From Bhargavaea massiliensis (GTDB lineage: Bacteria; Bacillota; Bacilli; Bacillales_A; Planococcaceae): a stretch of 64,000 nt of DNA. Made by a program: the position numbers and the translations under genes. The stretch lies in NCBI RefSeq assembly GCF_018390575.1, contig NZ_JAHBCJ010000004.1, positions 136,145-200,144 on the forward strand, read 5' to 3'. Of the stretch, positions 30,229 to 39,810 are shown piece after piece (position 1 is the first letter of the stretch; each line of letters starts with the position of its first letter). The notes beneath the pieces are model-generated. The model ran no database searches, had not been told where the DNA came from, and saw only the letters and a program-made list of their open reading frames with translations.

Positions 30229-31368
30229 ATGAACTTTGATCTGACTGATGAGCAGCAGATGATCCGGAAAACGATCAGGGAATTTGCCGATGAGGTTGTA
30301 GCTCCGGGGGCGATCGAGCGCGACAGGACAAAGGAATTCCCAAAGGAAATTTTCCGCCAGCTGGGGGAAATGGGGATGATGGGCCTTCCGTTTGAGGAAA
30401 AATACGGAGGAGCCGGTGCGGACACGGTCAGCTTCGCTATCGTGACTGAAGAGCTGAGCCGGGCGTGCGCTTCTACGGGAATCACTTATTCTGCTCATAT
30501 TTCACTCGGGGGAGCTCCCCTGAACCTTTTCGGAACAGAGGAGCAAAAGCAAAGATATCTTATGCCAATCTGTACGGGTGAATCGCTGGGTGCCTTTGGC
30601 CTGACCGAGCCGAATGCCGGCTCCGATGCCGGAGGCACACAGACGACGGCGAAGCCGGAGGGGGACGACTTCGTCATCAATGGCAGCAAGGTCTTCATTA
30701 CCAATGCCAGCTATGCCAAGCACCTTGCGCTTACCGCCATCACCGGTATGGAAGATGGAAAAAAGGAAATTTCCGCCATCATCGTTCCGACGGATGCGGA
30801 AGGGTTCAAGGTGATCGACAATTACGAAAAAATGGGGTTGAATGCTTCCAATACGACAGAACTTGTCCTTGAAAATGTCCGCGTCCCGCAGGAGAACCTG
30901 CTCGGCAAGCGGGGCAATGGCTTCCGGCAGTTCCTCGTCACGCTAGATGGCGGCCGGATCGGAATCGGGGCCATGGCAGTGGGCATTGCGCAGGCGGCCT
31001 TTGATCGAGCTCTCCAGTACGCCAAGGAACGCAAGCAGTTTGGGCGCGCCATTGCAGATTTTCAGGTGAACCAGTTTAAGCTTGCAGACATGGCCCTCAA
31101 GATTGAACTGGCGAGAAACATGGTATATAAGGCGGCTTGGCTGAAAGACCAGGGAAGACCGTTCTCAAAAGAAGCTGCGATGTGCAAGCTTTACGCGTCC
31201 GAAATCGCCATGGAAGTGGCTGACGAGGCCATCCAGCTGCATGGCGGGTATGGTTATATGAAGGAATATGAGGTGGAGCGCTATATGCGCGATGCGAAAC
31301 TTCTTGAAATCGGGGAAGGGACATCCGAGGTTCAGCATATGGTGATTGCACGCCAGATCGGTGTATAA
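30229..31368 (+). CDS. Acyl-CoA dehydrogenase
   Basis: A flavin enzyme introducing the alpha-beta double bond in acyl-CoA, either fatty-acid beta-oxidation or branched-chain amino-acid breakdown. The 379-residue protein begins MNFDLTDEQQMIRKTIREFA and shows GAFGLTEPNAGSDAGG, with the C-terminal signature QLHGGYGYMKEYEVERYMRD containing the catalytic Glu region. ATG 30229 with AAAGGGGG is chosen over the longer frame. Substrate cannot be told from sequence. It stands as a single gene with its own operator-bearing promoter, inserted between rpoD and cccA relative to B. subtilis. Confidence 0.92.
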   Translation: MNFDLTDEQQMIRKTIREFADEVVAPGAIERDRTKEFPKEIFRQLGEMGMMGLPFEEKYGGAGADTVSFAIVTEELSRACASTGITYSAHISLGGAPLNLFGTEEQKQRYLMPICTGESLGAFGLTEPNAGSDAGGTQTTAKPEGDDFVINGSKVFITNASYAKHLALTAITGMEDGKKEISAIIVPTDAEGFKVIDNYEKMGLNASNTTELVLENVRVPQENLLGKRGNGFRQFLVTLDGGRIGIGAMAVGIAQAAFDRALQYAKERKQFGRAIADFQVNQFKLADMALKIELARNMVYKAAWLKDQGRPFSKEAAMCKLYASEIAMEVADEAIQLHGGYGYMKEYEVERYMRDAKLLEIGEGTSEVQHMVIARQIGV

Positions 31369-31523
31369 GTGACCGGAGACGCGCCGGACTTTTGCCGAAT
31401 TTGTCACAAAGTCGCAAAACTTTCCCGGCTAATGCTTTCAGTTTTCGGGGGAATGCAGTACAATATGTATTGTTCACTGTATATAACTGTACAGCTATCT
31501 CACGGAAAAGGGGGTTTTAGTCG

Positions 31524-31925
31524 ATGAACAGAAATCCTGTCGTACCTTATATCCTAATCATGGCCCTCGGGATCGGACTTATTTTCTTCATGTCTCTGTA
31601 CGGACTGGATAACCAGAAGGAAATCGCAGCCGACCAGGAGCAAACCGAGGATGGCGGCGATAAAGCTGCAGATGAGGCCGGTGGAGAAGGCGGAGACGAA
31701 GCTTCTTCCGGTGACTTTGATCCAGAGGCACTTGCTCAGGGTAAATGTGTTTCCTGCCACGGCCAGAACTATGAAGGCGGAGTCGGTCCAAGCCTGGTAG
31801 GCCTTGATGCGAGCGCTGATGAAGTCAAAGACGTTCTGAAGAACGGTAAAGGCGCAATGCCTGGCGGTCTCGTCCCGGACGAGAACCTCGATGCGATGGC
31901 TGAATGGGTGCTTTCGCTTCAATAA
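31524..31925 (+). CDS. cccA: Membrane-anchored cytochrome c-550 (CccA-like)
   Basis: A small respiratory electron carrier held on the outer face of the membrane. The 133-residue protein has one N-terminal membrane helix (PYILIMALGIGLIFFMSLYG), a 35-residue acidic Gly/Glu/Asp-rich linker, and a class I cytochrome c domain. That domain has the heme-binding CVSCH near residue 75 and the axial methionine in GAMPGG near 112. Its place near rpoD and before trmK matches B. subtilis cccA. Confidence 0.93.
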   Translation: MNRNPVVPYILIMALGIGLIFFMSLYGLDNQKEIAADQEQTEDGGDKAADEAGGEGGDEASSGDFDPEALAQGKCVSCHGQNYEGGVGPSLVGLDASADEVKDVLKNGKGAMPGGLVPDENLDAMAEWVLSLQ

Positions 31926-31940
31926 TGAACTCGCTCTAGG

Positions 31941-31972
31941 AGCCCTTATCCTGAATTTCGGATAAGGGCTTT
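31941..31972 (+). terminator. Hairpin terminator after cccA
   Basis: AGCCCTTATCC and GGATAAGGGCT form a perfect 11-bp stem. The following T run is very short, so termination may be incomplete. Confidence 0.65.
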
Positions 31973-31999
31973 AACAATTTACGCATTGTTGTTTACAAT
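31971..31999 (+). promoter_or_regulatory. SigA-type promoter of trmK
   Basis: TTAACA (31971-31976), 17 bp, TACAAT (31994-31999), directly after the cccA terminator stem. Confidence 0.65.
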
Positions 32000-32020
32000 T
32001 GCACAAGGAGGTGTCGGAAG

Positions 32021-32740
32021 ATGAATGTGAACAAACTGTCCAAGCGGCTGCAGGCAGTCGCCTCTCACATCGGACAGGATGCCGTCCTGGCGGATATCGG
32101 GAGCGACCACGCTTACCTGCCAGCCCATCTTGCGATCACTAGCCGGATCCGCAGGGGCATTGCCGGGGAAGTGGCCAAGGGGCCTTATGACTCCGCGGTG
32201 GAGACAATCCGCGAGTCGGGACTTGAAGGGAAAGTCGAAGCCCGACTGGCAGACGGCCTTCACGCGATCCGAAAAGAGGACGGAGTGGACACCGTTTCCA
32301 TAGCGGGAATGGGAGGTCCTCTAATCGCCTCAATTCTGGAAAACGGGAAAAGTCAGCTGAAGAGTGTCCGACGCCTGGTTCTTCAGCCGAACATCCATGC
32401 AGGTGCGATCCGCTCATGGGCGGTGGCCAACGGATGGCTAATCACAGATGAAGACATCCTTGAGGAAGACGGCAAAATCTATGAGGTGCTCGTGCTTGAA
32501 CGGGGAACAGCCATATATGATGACTTACAGCTTAGATTCGGACCGTTCCTGTCCAAGGCCCAGCCTCCCGCATTCAGGAAAAAGTGGGAGCATGAAGCAG
32601 CTTCACTTCAAAAAATCTTGCAGCAGATACAGGAAGCGGCCCCTTCCGCAGAGCGTCACGTAAAAGAAGCGGAGCTAATGCGCTCACTTGACCAAATCAT
32701 GGAGGTGCTCGGTAATGGAGCAGAAAACGACCGTCAATGA
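32021..32740 (+). CDS. trmK: tRNA (adenine(22)-N(1))-methyltransferase TrmK
   Basis: TrmK forms m1A22 in tRNA. The 239-residue protein has the N-terminal LSKRLQAVASHI, the Rossmann SAM motif LADIGSDHAYLP near residue 28 and the SIAGMGGPLIASIL motif near 94, all typical of TrmK (YqfN). AAGGAGGTG precedes ATG 32021. Its 3' end overlaps the Nif3-like gene by 26 bp, so the two are translated from one mRNA. Confidence 0.94.
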   Translation: MNVNKLSKRLQAVASHIGQDAVLADIGSDHAYLPAHLAITSRIRRGIAGEVAKGPYDSAVETIRESGLEGKVEARLADGLHAIRKEDGVDTVSIAGMGGPLIASILENGKSQLKSVRRLVLQPNIHAGAIRSWAVANGWLITDEDILEEDGKIYEVLVLERGTAIYDDLQLRFGPFLSKAQPPAFRKKWEHEAASLQKILQQIQEAAPSAERHVKEAELMRSLDQIMEVLGNGAENDRQ

Positions 32741-33836
32741 TATCACCCGCCTGATGGAAGATTGGGCGCCGAAAAAATTCGCATATGACTGGGATCCCGT
32801 GGGTCTTCAGATTGGAAGACCGGATGCCCCGGCAGGCAAGGTCCTTGTTACATTGGATGTGACGGAAGAGGTAGTGCGGGAGGCATCGGAAGCAGGCGCA
32901 GGGTTGATCATCGCCCATCACCCGCCGCTATTCCGCCCGCTAAAGTCAGTCAGGACCGATACACCACATGGAAGGATTGTGGAACAATGCCTGCGAAACG
33001 GCATTTCTGTGTACGTTGCACATACCAATCTGGATGTCGCACCGGGTGGCGTGAACGACATGCTTGCCCAAAGGCTCGGGCTATCCCGAATTTCGACTTT
33101 GGAAGAAACCTACAGGGAGCCGTTGTTCAAGCTGGCTGTTTTCACGCCCCATGACAGTGTTGAAAAAGTCCGGAAGGCATTGGGCGATGCAGGCGCCGGT
33201 GCAATAGGGGATTATACGCATTGCAGCTATGAATTGGAGGGGACGGGGCGCTTTACCCCATCGGATGGGGCCGATCCCTACATCGGCAGTGTGGGCAAAG
33301 AGGAAGCCGTCTCCGAAACGAAGGTCGAAGTGGTGCTCACGGGTTCCATTCGCGACCGTGTCGAGAGAGCGATGATCGACGCCCATCCTTATGAAGAACC
33401 GGCCTATGACTTTTTCGTGCTCGACCAGAGACTCGAGGAATATGGGATCGGGCGTGTCGGAAATCTGCCTGATCCGATGACCCTGGAAGCATTCGCAGAG
33501 CATGTCAAAGAGCGCCTGGGCGTTCCGGCACTTCGAGCTGTGGACGGAGGAAAAGAAGAAGTCCGGACCGTTGCGGTGCTGGGCGGCTCCGGCGCCAAGT
33601 ATGTCGGTGCCGCCATCGGTAAAAAGGCAGACGTGCTCGTGACGGGTGACATCGATTTCCATACCGCACAGGACGCTGCAAACCTCGGGCTTTCTATTGT
33701 CGACCCCGGTCACCACATCGAACGGATCATGGTCGGCGGTGTCAGGGAGCGCCTGGAAAAGGACGCGGAAAAAGCCGGAATCAACTGCGAATTCATCGAG
33801 TCGGCTATTGTCACCGAGCCATTCAGATTCATGTAA
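32715..33836 (+). CDS. Nif3-like dinuclear metal-binding hexameric protein (YqfO)
   Basis: This family was long annotated as GTP cyclohydrolase I type 2, but its real activity remains uncertain. The 373-residue protein begins MEQKTTVNDITRLMEDWAPK and has IIAHHPPLF and AHTNLDVAPGGVND (metal-binding His residues). A PII-like insert lies in the middle (about 130-235), and GDIDFHTAQDA and DPGHHIE near the end supply more His ligands. GGAGGTG precedes ATG 32715. It overlaps trmK, as in B. subtilis. Confidence 0.9.
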   Translation: MEQKTTVNDITRLMEDWAPKKFAYDWDPVGLQIGRPDAPAGKVLVTLDVTEEVVREASEAGAGLIIAHHPPLFRPLKSVRTDTPHGRIVEQCLRNGISVYVAHTNLDVAPGGVNDMLAQRLGLSRISTLEETYREPLFKLAVFTPHDSVEKVRKALGDAGAGAIGDYTHCSYELEGTGRFTPSDGADPYIGSVGKEEAVSETKVEVVLTGSIRDRVERAMIDAHPYEEPAYDFFVLDQRLEEYGIGRVGNLPDPMTLEAFAEHVKERLGVPALRAVDGGKEEVRTVAVLGGSGAKYVGAAIGKKADVLVTGDIDFHTAQDAANLGLSIVDPGHHIERIMVGGVRERLEKDAEKAGINCEFIESAIVTEPFRFM

Positions 33837-33840
33837 ACAG

Positions 33841-33877
33841 GAAAACGGGACTGCCCGATTTGGACAGTCCCGTTTTC
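33841..33877. terminator. Bidirectional terminator between the Nif3-like gene and ispH
   Basis: GAAAACGGGACTG and CAGTCCCGTTTTC are perfect inverted arms around an 11-nt loop. A-rich and T-rich flanks let it work for both convergent genes. Confidence 0.85.
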
Positions 33878-33882
33878 AGTTC

Positions 33883-34857
33883 TCATACCGGATAAGGATC
33901 GATCCGTTTGACCGGTTTCGGCTTCCTGATGCGCGGCAGTATTTTTTCAAGCTGTACTTTGGATGTGTTGTCATGTGTTGAAGGGTCATTCGGGTCATAC
34001 TGGTCGAGGAAGTTGATGACTTCCTTGACGATCGGCGTCGGCGTTGAAGCGCCTGCCGTGACGGCGACCGTATCGACGCCTTCCAGCCAGGCGAGGTCAA
34101 TGCCGGATACATCTTCGACCCGGTAGGACGGCGTCCCGGCGATTTCGATCGAGACCTGGGTAAGCCGGTTGGAGTTGTTGCTCATCGGATCGCCGACGAC
34201 GATCAATAGATCCGCATCACCGGCCTGCTCGGCAACAGCTTCCTGGCGGACTTGTGTCGCCATGCAAATCTCCCGGTGCACCTCAAGATGAGGATAGCGC
34301 TCCTTCAGGTGCTCCATGATTTCGGCGACGTCCCACTGGCTCATTGTCGTCTGGTTGGTAACCAGAAGTTTTTCGGCGTGAACATCCAGCGCTTCGGCAT
34401 CAGCCATTGTCTGCACAAGATGGACTTTGTCCGGAGCGACTCCGATGGCCCCTTCCGGCTCAGGATGGCCTTTCTTGCCGATGTAGATGATTTCATAGCC
34501 TTCTGCAGTTTTCTCTTCGATCAGATCGTGAGTGCTCGTCACATCAGGGCATGTTGCGTCGATTGCGACAAGGCCTTTGCGGCGGGCAATCTCACGGACT
34601 TCAGGCGAAACGCCGTGCGCGGTGAAAATGACCGTGCCGTTTTCGACCTTTTCAAGGATCTCCTTGCGGTTCGGCCCGTCAAGCGTGATGATGCCGTCCT
34701 GCTCGAAAGCATCGGTCACATGCTTGTTGTGGACGATCATCCCCAATATATAAATGGGCCTCGGAAGCGACTTGTCCATGGCGGCGTTCTGGGCGATGAC
34801 CATCGCGTCCACGACTCCATAGCAGTAGCCCCTCGGCGAAATCTTGATTACATTCAT
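33883..34857 (-). CDS. ispH: 4-hydroxy-3-methylbut-2-enyl diphosphate reductase IspH
   Basis: IspH is the last enzyme of the non-mevalonate isoprenoid pathway and makes IPP and DMAPP with a [4Fe-4S] cluster. The 324-residue protein begins [19 protein letters not shown], with the first cluster Cys in GYCYG. The second Cys is in DATCPDV near residue 103. The third is expected in the REICMAT region. ATG 34857 with AAGGAG 8 nt upstream is preferred to GTG 34866. ispG, the preceding step, is 6 kb away at 40840-41967. Confidence 0.95.
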   Translation of the reverse strand: MNVIKISPRGYCYGVVDAMVIAQNAAMDKSLPRPIYILGMIVHNKHVTDAFEQDGIITLDGPNRKEILEKVENGTVIFTAHGVSPEVREIARRKGLVAIDATCPDVTSTHDLIEEKTAEGYEIIYIGKKGHPEPEGAIGVAPDKVHLVQTMADAEALDVHAEKLLVTNQTTMSQWDVAEIMEHLKERYPHLEVHREICMATQVRQEAVAEQAGDADLLIVVGDPMSNNSNRLTQVSIEIAGTPSYRVEDVSGIDLAWLEGVDTVAVTAGASTPTPIVKEVINFLDQYDPNDPSTHDNTSKVQLEKILPRIRKPKPVKRIDPYPV

Positions 34858-34919
34858 GGATTTCACTCCTTCAGGTCACTGCCCCTATTATAGCCGAGCG
34901 TGGCCGCGGATTCAAAGAT

Positions 34920-35411
34920 TCAAATGGGCGGCTGGAAAATCCGGGGCACGGAACTGCCGTCAGAGCGCGGAGCCGCGGCTTCAGGACGCTGTTGGACAGC
35001 ATCCGATGCAGTCCTGTTACCTCCGCCCGCCGAAGGAGTTCCGGAGAATCCCCGGTAGATCTGAAGCAGTGCCGGGATATTCTGCATCATCGGGCTGAGC
35101 TGGTTGATCAGCGGTGACAGCTGCTGGGCAGTGGAAAGGAATTTGTCGGCCGTCCTCATATAAGATTCGAACCGTGACATCCCCTGTCCCTGGCCTCCGG
35201 GATTTCCGGATATCCCGAACGATCCACCCGGACCTCCACGGCCTCCTGCAGCTCCAAACCCTCTTCTGCCGAACCCACCCGGACCAAAGCCGGGATTTCT
35301 GCCGAAGCCGGCAGCCGGATCGTTGAACATGCCGCTCTGAGGAGGAGGTCCGAACGGCATCCGCGGGGGGCTTCCGCCGCCTGAAAACGGGTAAAATGAC
35401 TGATATCGCAT
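34920..35411 (-). CDS. YqfQ-like Gly/Pro-rich protein
   Basis: The 163-residue protein has a low-complexity N-terminal half rich in Gly, Pro, Phe and Arg (GFGPGGFGRRGFGAAGGRGG). A short conserved helical segment follows (MRTADKFLSTAQQLSPLINQ), then a disordered tail. This plan and the position between ispH and cshB match B. subtilis YqfQ. The function is unknown. ATG 35411 has AAGGAG 9 nt upstream. It is probably cotranscribed with ispH and divergent from cshB. Confidence 0.7.
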   Translation of the reverse strand: MRYQSFYPFSGGGSPPRMPFGPPPQSGMFNDPAAGFGRNPGFGPGGFGRRGFGAAGGRGGPGGSFGISGNPGGQGQGMSRFESYMRTADKFLSTAQQLSPLINQLSPMMQNIPALLQIYRGFSGTPSAGGGNRTASDAVQQRPEAAAPRSDGSSVPRIFQPPI

Positions 35412-35563
35412 ACGGCGGACTCCTTTCATCAAAATACTCTCTCTCTAAATCATATGCAGAACCTTCCGCATTGCCACTGATCCCGAATATCTGCGTATCC
35501 GCAACAAACGGGAGAATCCGGGCCGCCTGTGTTAAAATAAAGGACAGTTGAGGAGGAAAACGC

Positions 35564-36871
35564 ATGTTGAAATTCACTGAAATGAAACTCCAGCCTTTTC
35601 TGCAGGATGCCATCCGCAGAATCGGGTTTGAAGCGCCGACGCCGGTACAGGAAGCCGTCATCCCGCTGGTGCTTGCTGGAAAAAGCGCCATCGGGCAGGC
35701 TCATACCGGTACGGGGAAGACGCACAGCTTCCTGATTCCGATTGTTGAGCGGCTCAATCAGGAAGCCGAAACGGTCCAGGCCGTTGTCGCTGCACCGACA
35801 AGGGAACTTGCGGAACAGATCCATTCGGAACTGCAGAAGCTGACCGAAGGGACAAGCATCCGCTCCGGGCTATTCATGGGCGGAACTGACAAACAGCGTT
35901 CCATCGATAAGCTGAAGACACAGCCGCATGTCGCTGTCGGCACTCCCGGAAGGCTGCGTGACCTTGTCCAGGAGGATGCCCTCCTGGCCCACACGGCCAA
36001 AATTCTGGTCATCGATGAAGCTGACCTGGCGTTTGACATGGGGTATATCGAGGATATCGACCAGGTAGCCTCCCGGATGCCGAAAGATCTCGAGATGTAT
36101 GTGTTCTCGGCGACCATTCCGGAAAAGCTCAAGCCATTCCTGAACAAATATATGGAATCGCCCGAGCACGTCCGGATCGGCGAGCGCCGCCCGGTTGCGG
36201 AAGGGATCGAGTTTCCGCTTGTGCCGGTAAGGAGCATGGATCGGAAGAAGAAACTGCTCCATGTCATGGAAGGGCTGAATCCCTACCTGGCCATCATCTT
36301 CACGAATACCCGTAAAGAAGCGGAAGAGGTCGGGGAATTTCTGTCCTCAAACGGCTTCAAGACAGGGCGCATCCATGGGGACCTGACACCCCGTGAGCGC
36401 CGGAAGATGATGAACCGTGTCCGCGACCTGGAATTCGAGTACATCGTCGCGACCGACCTGGCTTCCCGGGGAATTGATATACCGGGTGTCAGCCACGTCA
36501 TCAACTACAACCTGCCTGAAGACCTGGAATTCTTCATCCACCGCTCCGGGCGGACGGCAAGGGCCGGCCTGCACGGAACGGTCATTACGCTCTATGAGCC
36601 AGCGGATGATGATGCTATCGTTCGCATAGAAAAGATGGGCGTACCGTTTGTCCACCGTGACGTGAAAAACGGGGAATGGATCGAGTTGAAGGAACGGCAT
36701 GCACGGTCCACCCGGCAAAAGACCGACAGGGAACTGGATGAAAAAATCCGCCGACAGGTCCGAAAGCCATCTAAGGTCAAGCCTGGCTATAAGAAAAAGA
36801 TAGAAAAGCAAGTGGCCGATATCCGGCGTAAGGAAAAGCGCAAGGAGTTCCGGCAGGGAAGGAGAAAGTAA
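35564..36871 (+). CDS. cshB: DEAD-box ATP-dependent RNA helicase CshB
   Basis: CshB is a cold-shock RNA helicase that unwinds mRNA and aids ribosome assembly. The 435-residue protein has the Q-motif region, motif I AHTGTGKT near residue 46, motif [11 protein letters not shown] near 150, motif III SAT, and motif [12 protein letters not shown] near 328. A basic tail follows ([16 protein letters not shown]). GAGGAGG precedes ATG 35564. It ends 1 bp before nfo, so the two are coupled. Confidence 0.93.
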   Translation: MLKFTEMKLQPFLQDAIRRIGFEAPTPVQEAVIPLVLAGKSAIGQAHTGTGKTHSFLIPIVERLNQEAETVQAVVAAPTRELAEQIHSELQKLTEGTSIRSGLFMGGTDKQRSIDKLKTQPHVAVGTPGRLRDLVQEDALLAHTAKILVIDEADLAFDMGYIEDIDQVASRMPKDLEMYVFSATIPEKLKPFLNKYMESPEHVRIGERRPVAEGIEFPLVPVRSMDRKKKLLHVMEGLNPYLAIIFTNTRKEAEEVGEFLSSNGFKTGRIHGDLTPRERRKMMNRVRDLEFEYIVATDLASRGIDIPGVSHVINYNLPEDLEFFIHRSGRTARAGLHGTVITLYEPADDDAIVRIEKMGVPFVHRDVKNGEWIELKERHARSTRQKTDRELDEKIRRQVRKPSKVKPGYKKKIEKQVADIRRKEKRKEFRQGRRK

Positions 36872-36872
36872 A

Positions 36873-37760
36873 GTGCTGATTGGTTCACATGTATCCATGA
36901 GCGGCAAGAAGATGCTGCTCGGGGCCAGCGAGGAAGCAGCTTCTTACGGCGCGTCGACGTTCATGATTTATACCGGGGCACCCCAGAATACGAGGCGGAA
37001 GCCGGTTGAAGAGCTGAACATCGCGGCAGGCCGCCTTCATATGGAAGAAAACGGACTTTCAAACATTGTGGTCCACGCCCCGTACATTATCAATATCGGG
37101 AATACGGTCAAGCCGGAAACGTTCGAACTCGGCGTGAACTTCCTGCAAAGCGAGATTGAACGGACGGCTGCCCTCGGTGCCGACCAGATTGTCCTGCACC
37201 CGGGGGCCCATGTAGGCGAGGGGACTGACAAAGGAATCGCCAAAATCATCGAAGGTTTAAACGAAGTGCTTCAGGTAGAAGCCCCCGTCAGGATCGCTCT
37301 TGAGACGATGGCGGGCAAGGGCTCGGAATGCGGGTGCTCATTTGATGAATTGGCAAGGATCATCGACGGTGTGGAGCGGAACGATCGGCTGACAGTCTGC
37401 TTCGACACCTGCCACGTCCACGATTCGGGATATGACATCCTCAACGACCTCGATCAGGTGCTGACAGAGTTTGATCAGGCAATCGGTCTGGACCGGATTT
37501 CGGTCATCCACGTCAACGACAGCAAAAACGAACGCGGCGCAAGAAAAGACCGGCACGAGAATATCGGCTTTGGCCACATCGGATTCGAGGCTCTGGCAAG
37601 GATCGTCCACCTTCCCGAATTTGCAGAACTTCCAAAAATTCTCGAGACCCCTTGGGTCGGGCCGGATAAAACCAGCCGCAAGGCCCCTTATCGAGATGAA
37701 ATCGCCATGCTGCGCGAACAATCGTTCAGCCGCAAGCCGATCGAAGCCCTTATGGTGTAA
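36873..37760 (+). CDS. nfo: Endonuclease IV (AP endonuclease)
   Basis: Nfo cleaves at abasic sites in base-excision repair with a trinuclear zinc centre. The start is GTG 36873, with GGAAGGAG upstream, giving 295 residues. Conserved zinc-ligand segments are [47 protein letters not shown] and [21 protein letters not shown]. Both gene and neighbour order (cshB-nfo) match B. subtilis. Confidence 0.96.
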   Translation: MLIGSHVSMSGKKMLLGASEEAASYGASTFMIYTGAPQNTRRKPVEELNIAAGRLHMEENGLSNIVVHAPYIINIGNTVKPETFELGVNFLQSEIERTAALGADQIVLHPGAHVGEGTDKGIAKIIEGLNEVLQVEAPVRIALETMAGKGSECGCSFDELARIIDGVERNDRLTVCFDTCHVHDSGYDILNDLDQVLTEFDQAIGLDRISVIHVNDSKNERGARKDRHENIGFGHIGFEALARIVHLPEFAELPKILETPWVGPDKTSRKAPYRDEIAMLREQSFSRKPIEALMV

Positions 37761-37767
37761 AAAATAT

Positions 37768-37818
37768 AATCAGGCTGCCTGGGCGTCCCTTAAGGACGCA
37801 ATGGCAGCCTGATTTTCT
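37768..37818. terminator. Bidirectional terminator between nfo and the DUF2624 gene
   Basis: AATCAGGCTGCC and GGCAGCCTGATT arms enclose an inner hairpin (GCGTCC/GGACGC). A-rich and T-rich flanks serve both strands. Confidence 0.8.
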
Positions 37819-37830
37819 GATTCCGATGGT

Positions 37831-38067
37831 TTACAGATACTGCTCCATGATCCGACGTGTCCGTTCCGGTCCGATAATTGATTCCACTTTCCTGATAAAC
37901 GGCTCCGGAACTCCTGTCCAGAGAAATGAAAATGAAACTTCATCTAGAAGCGGGCGCAGTTTACGGACTTCTCCCGAAGACAGTTCAACCCCATACTGCG
38001 CGGCAAGTTCCCTGAGTTCCCGGTCTGACATTCTTTTCAGTTCCGCAATCATCCCATTCAGATTCAT
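37831..38067 (-). CDS. DUF2624 family protein (YqfT-like)
   Basis: The 78-residue, mainly helical protein begins MNLNGMIAELKRMSDRELRE and ends RTRRIMEQYL. It matches my recollection of the DUF2624/YqfT family, which lies next to nfo in B. subtilis. No function is known. It is convergent with nfo and divergent from the zinc operon. It lacks membrane segments or metal motifs. Confidence 0.65.
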   Translation of the reverse strand: MNLNGMIAELKRMSDRELRELAAQYGVELSSGEVRKLRPLLDEVSFSFLWTGVPEPFIRKVESIIGPERTRRIMEQYL

Positions 38068-38090
38068 CCTTGGCCTCCATTCTCAAATCA

Positions 38091-38119
38091 TTTACAACAC
38101 GCGTGAACTGTACTATACT
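38091..38119 (+). promoter_or_regulatory. SigA-type promoter of znuC-znuB-zur
   Basis: TTTACA (38091-38096), 17 bp, TATACT (38114-38119). The predicted start near 38126 lies immediately before the Zur box. Confidence 0.7.
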
Positions 38120-38128
38120 TCATTGAGT

Positions 38129-38149
38129 AAATCGTAGTCATTCCGAATT
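38129..38149 (+). promoter_or_regulatory. Zur box
   Basis: The 21-bp site starts AAATCGTAG and ends CCGAATT, matching the Bacillus Zur consensus (AAATCGTAAT-N-ATTACGATTT) at all but about three positions. It lies over the predicted transcription start, where bound Zn-Zur would block transcription. The operon includes zur itself, giving autoregulation. Confidence 0.85.
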
Positions 38150-38167
38150 GGAAAAGAGGACCGCAAC

Positions 38168-38938
38168 ATGACAGAACCATTGATAGAGCTCGAAGACGTG
38201 TCGTACCGGTACGGGGACACGGCCGCGCTCGAGCATATTTTCCTCACTGTCGAAAAGGGGGAATTCTGGGCGGTGATCGGGCCGAACGGTTCGGGTAAAT
38301 CAACACTGATCAAACTGATTCTTGGCCTGATCAAGCCGCTGTCGGGGCAGATCCGCCTGTTCGGACACGATTCATCTGACTTCAGGGAAAAGGAGAAAAT
38401 CGGATATGTGTCGCAAAAGTCCAACGCATTTAACCGGGCCTTTCCCGCAACGGTAAGGGAAGTGGTCCGCAGCGGGCTGGTCAAAAAGACCGGCCTGTTC
38501 AGACGCTACCCGGCCAATGCCAACGAGAAAGTGGACAGTGCGCTTGCGGCTGTCGGGATGGAAGAGTTCGCGGACCGGAGCATCGGTGACCTCTCGGGGG
38601 GGCAACAGCAGCGCGTGTTCATCGCCCGGGCGCTCATCAGCAATCCCGAACTTCTCGTTTTGGATGAGCCGACTGTCGGCATCGACCGCAAACACATGCA
38701 GTCATTTTATAATATGCTGGGCCGGCTGAACCGTGAGAAGGGGATCGCCATTGTCCTGGTCACTCACGATGTGGATACGGTTTCGGAACTGGTGACACAT
38801 GTTGCCTGCGTGAACCGGTCGATCCACTTCCATGGTCCCCACGAAGAATACAGCCGGCAGGAAGACAGAATCCGCAGCGAATGGTACGGGCATGCCGTCC
38901 GGCGGGTCCATCACGGCAGGAAGGCGGAGGACGCATGA
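38168..38938 (+). CDS. znuC: Zinc ABC transporter ATP-binding protein
   Basis: The 256-residue ABC ATPase has Walker A GPNGSGKST near residue 40, signature LSGGQQQR near 142, Walker B LLVLDEPTVGID and the H-loop VTHD. The metal-type ABC family and the Zur box upstream indicate zinc import. AGAGGA precedes ATG 38168. It overlaps znuB by 4 bp (ATGA). The substrate-binding lipoprotein of the system is not in this window. Confidence 0.9.
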   Translation: MTEPLIELEDVSYRYGDTAALEHIFLTVEKGEFWAVIGPNGSGKSTLIKLILGLIKPLSGQIRLFGHDSSDFREKEKIGYVSQKSNAFNRAFPATVREVVRSGLVKKTGLFRRYPANANEKVDSALAAVGMEEFADRSIGDLSGGQQQRVFIARALISNPELLVLDEPTVGIDRKHMQSFYNMLGRLNREKGIAIVLVTHDVDTVSELVTHVACVNRSIHFHGPHEEYSRQEDRIRSEWYGHAVRRVHHGRKAEDA

Positions 38939-39810
38939 TTTCTGCCATATTCAATTATGAATTTCTTCAAAATGCTTTTGCCTCCGGCCTGATCATCGGT
39001 CTCGTCGCGCCGGCGCTGGGCCTGTTCATCGTGGTGAGAAGGCTGGCGCTGATCGCGGACGCGCTGAGCCATGTTGCGCTTGCCGGGATAGCGGGAAGCC
39101 TTTTCCTGAGCCAGAACGTTCCCGCATTTGCGGCGCTTAACCCGCTTTATCTCGGGATCGGCTCTTCTGTTGCGGGATCACTTCTGATCGACCGGTTGAG
39201 GGAATTGTATAAGAGCTATGAGGAGCTGGCCATCCCGATCATCATGTCTGGCGGGATAGCGCTGGGCGCCATTTTCATCTCCTTGGCGCAAGGGTTCAGC
39301 ACCGACCTGGTCGGCTATCTGTTCGGATCGGTCTCGGCTGTTGGACGGGAAGATTTGTACACGATCATTGCAGTTGCCGTGATCACGATCCTGTTTATCG
39401 TGCTGACCTACAAGGAGCTTTTCTCAATGTCATTTGATCCCGAGTATTCCAGGGCCCAGGGCATCTCATCAAAGGCGCTGAACATCGGGTTCATGATCGT
39501 CACGGCTCTTGTAGTCGCCGGATCGATGAGGATCGTCGGCATTTTGCTCGTGTCTTCACTGATGACCATACCGGTGGCGGCTGCGATGCAGCTTGCAAAG
39601 GGATTCCGCCAGGCGATGCTGTACGCTGCCATTTTCGGCGAGCTGTCGGTACTTGGCGGCCTGTTCGCCGCCTTTTACCTGGACCTTGCTCCAGGTGGCA
39701 CCATTGTCGTCATCTCGATCATGATTCTGCTCCTCGTGCTGGGGGGCAAAAAACTGGCCGCATCCCGGAGTGCGGCACGGAATGGGGAGGTGGAAACCGG
39801 TGAACTTTGA
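38935..39810 (+). CDS. znuB: Zinc ABC transporter permease
   Basis: The 291-residue integral membrane protein of the ABC-3 family has about eight or nine membrane spans and the conserved VRRLALIADALSHVALAGIA segment. ATG 38935 overlaps the znuC stop codon, so the longer frame starting at 38881 is rejected. Its end overlaps the zur start by 11 bp. Partner and regulator identify zinc as the likely substrate. Confidence 0.9.
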   Translation: MISAIFNYEFLQNAFASGLIIGLVAPALGLFIVVRRLALIADALSHVALAGIAGSLFLSQNVPAFAALNPLYLGIGSSVAGSLLIDRLRELYKSYEELAIPIIMSGGIALGAIFISLAQGFSTDLVGYLFGSVSAVGREDLYTIIAVAVITILFIVLTYKELFSMSFDPEYSRAQGISSKALNIGFMIVTALVVAGSMRIVGILLVSSLMTIPVAAAMQLAKGFRQAMLYAAIFGELSVLGGLFAAFYLDLAPGGTIVVISIMILLLVLGGKKLAASRSAARNGEVETGEL

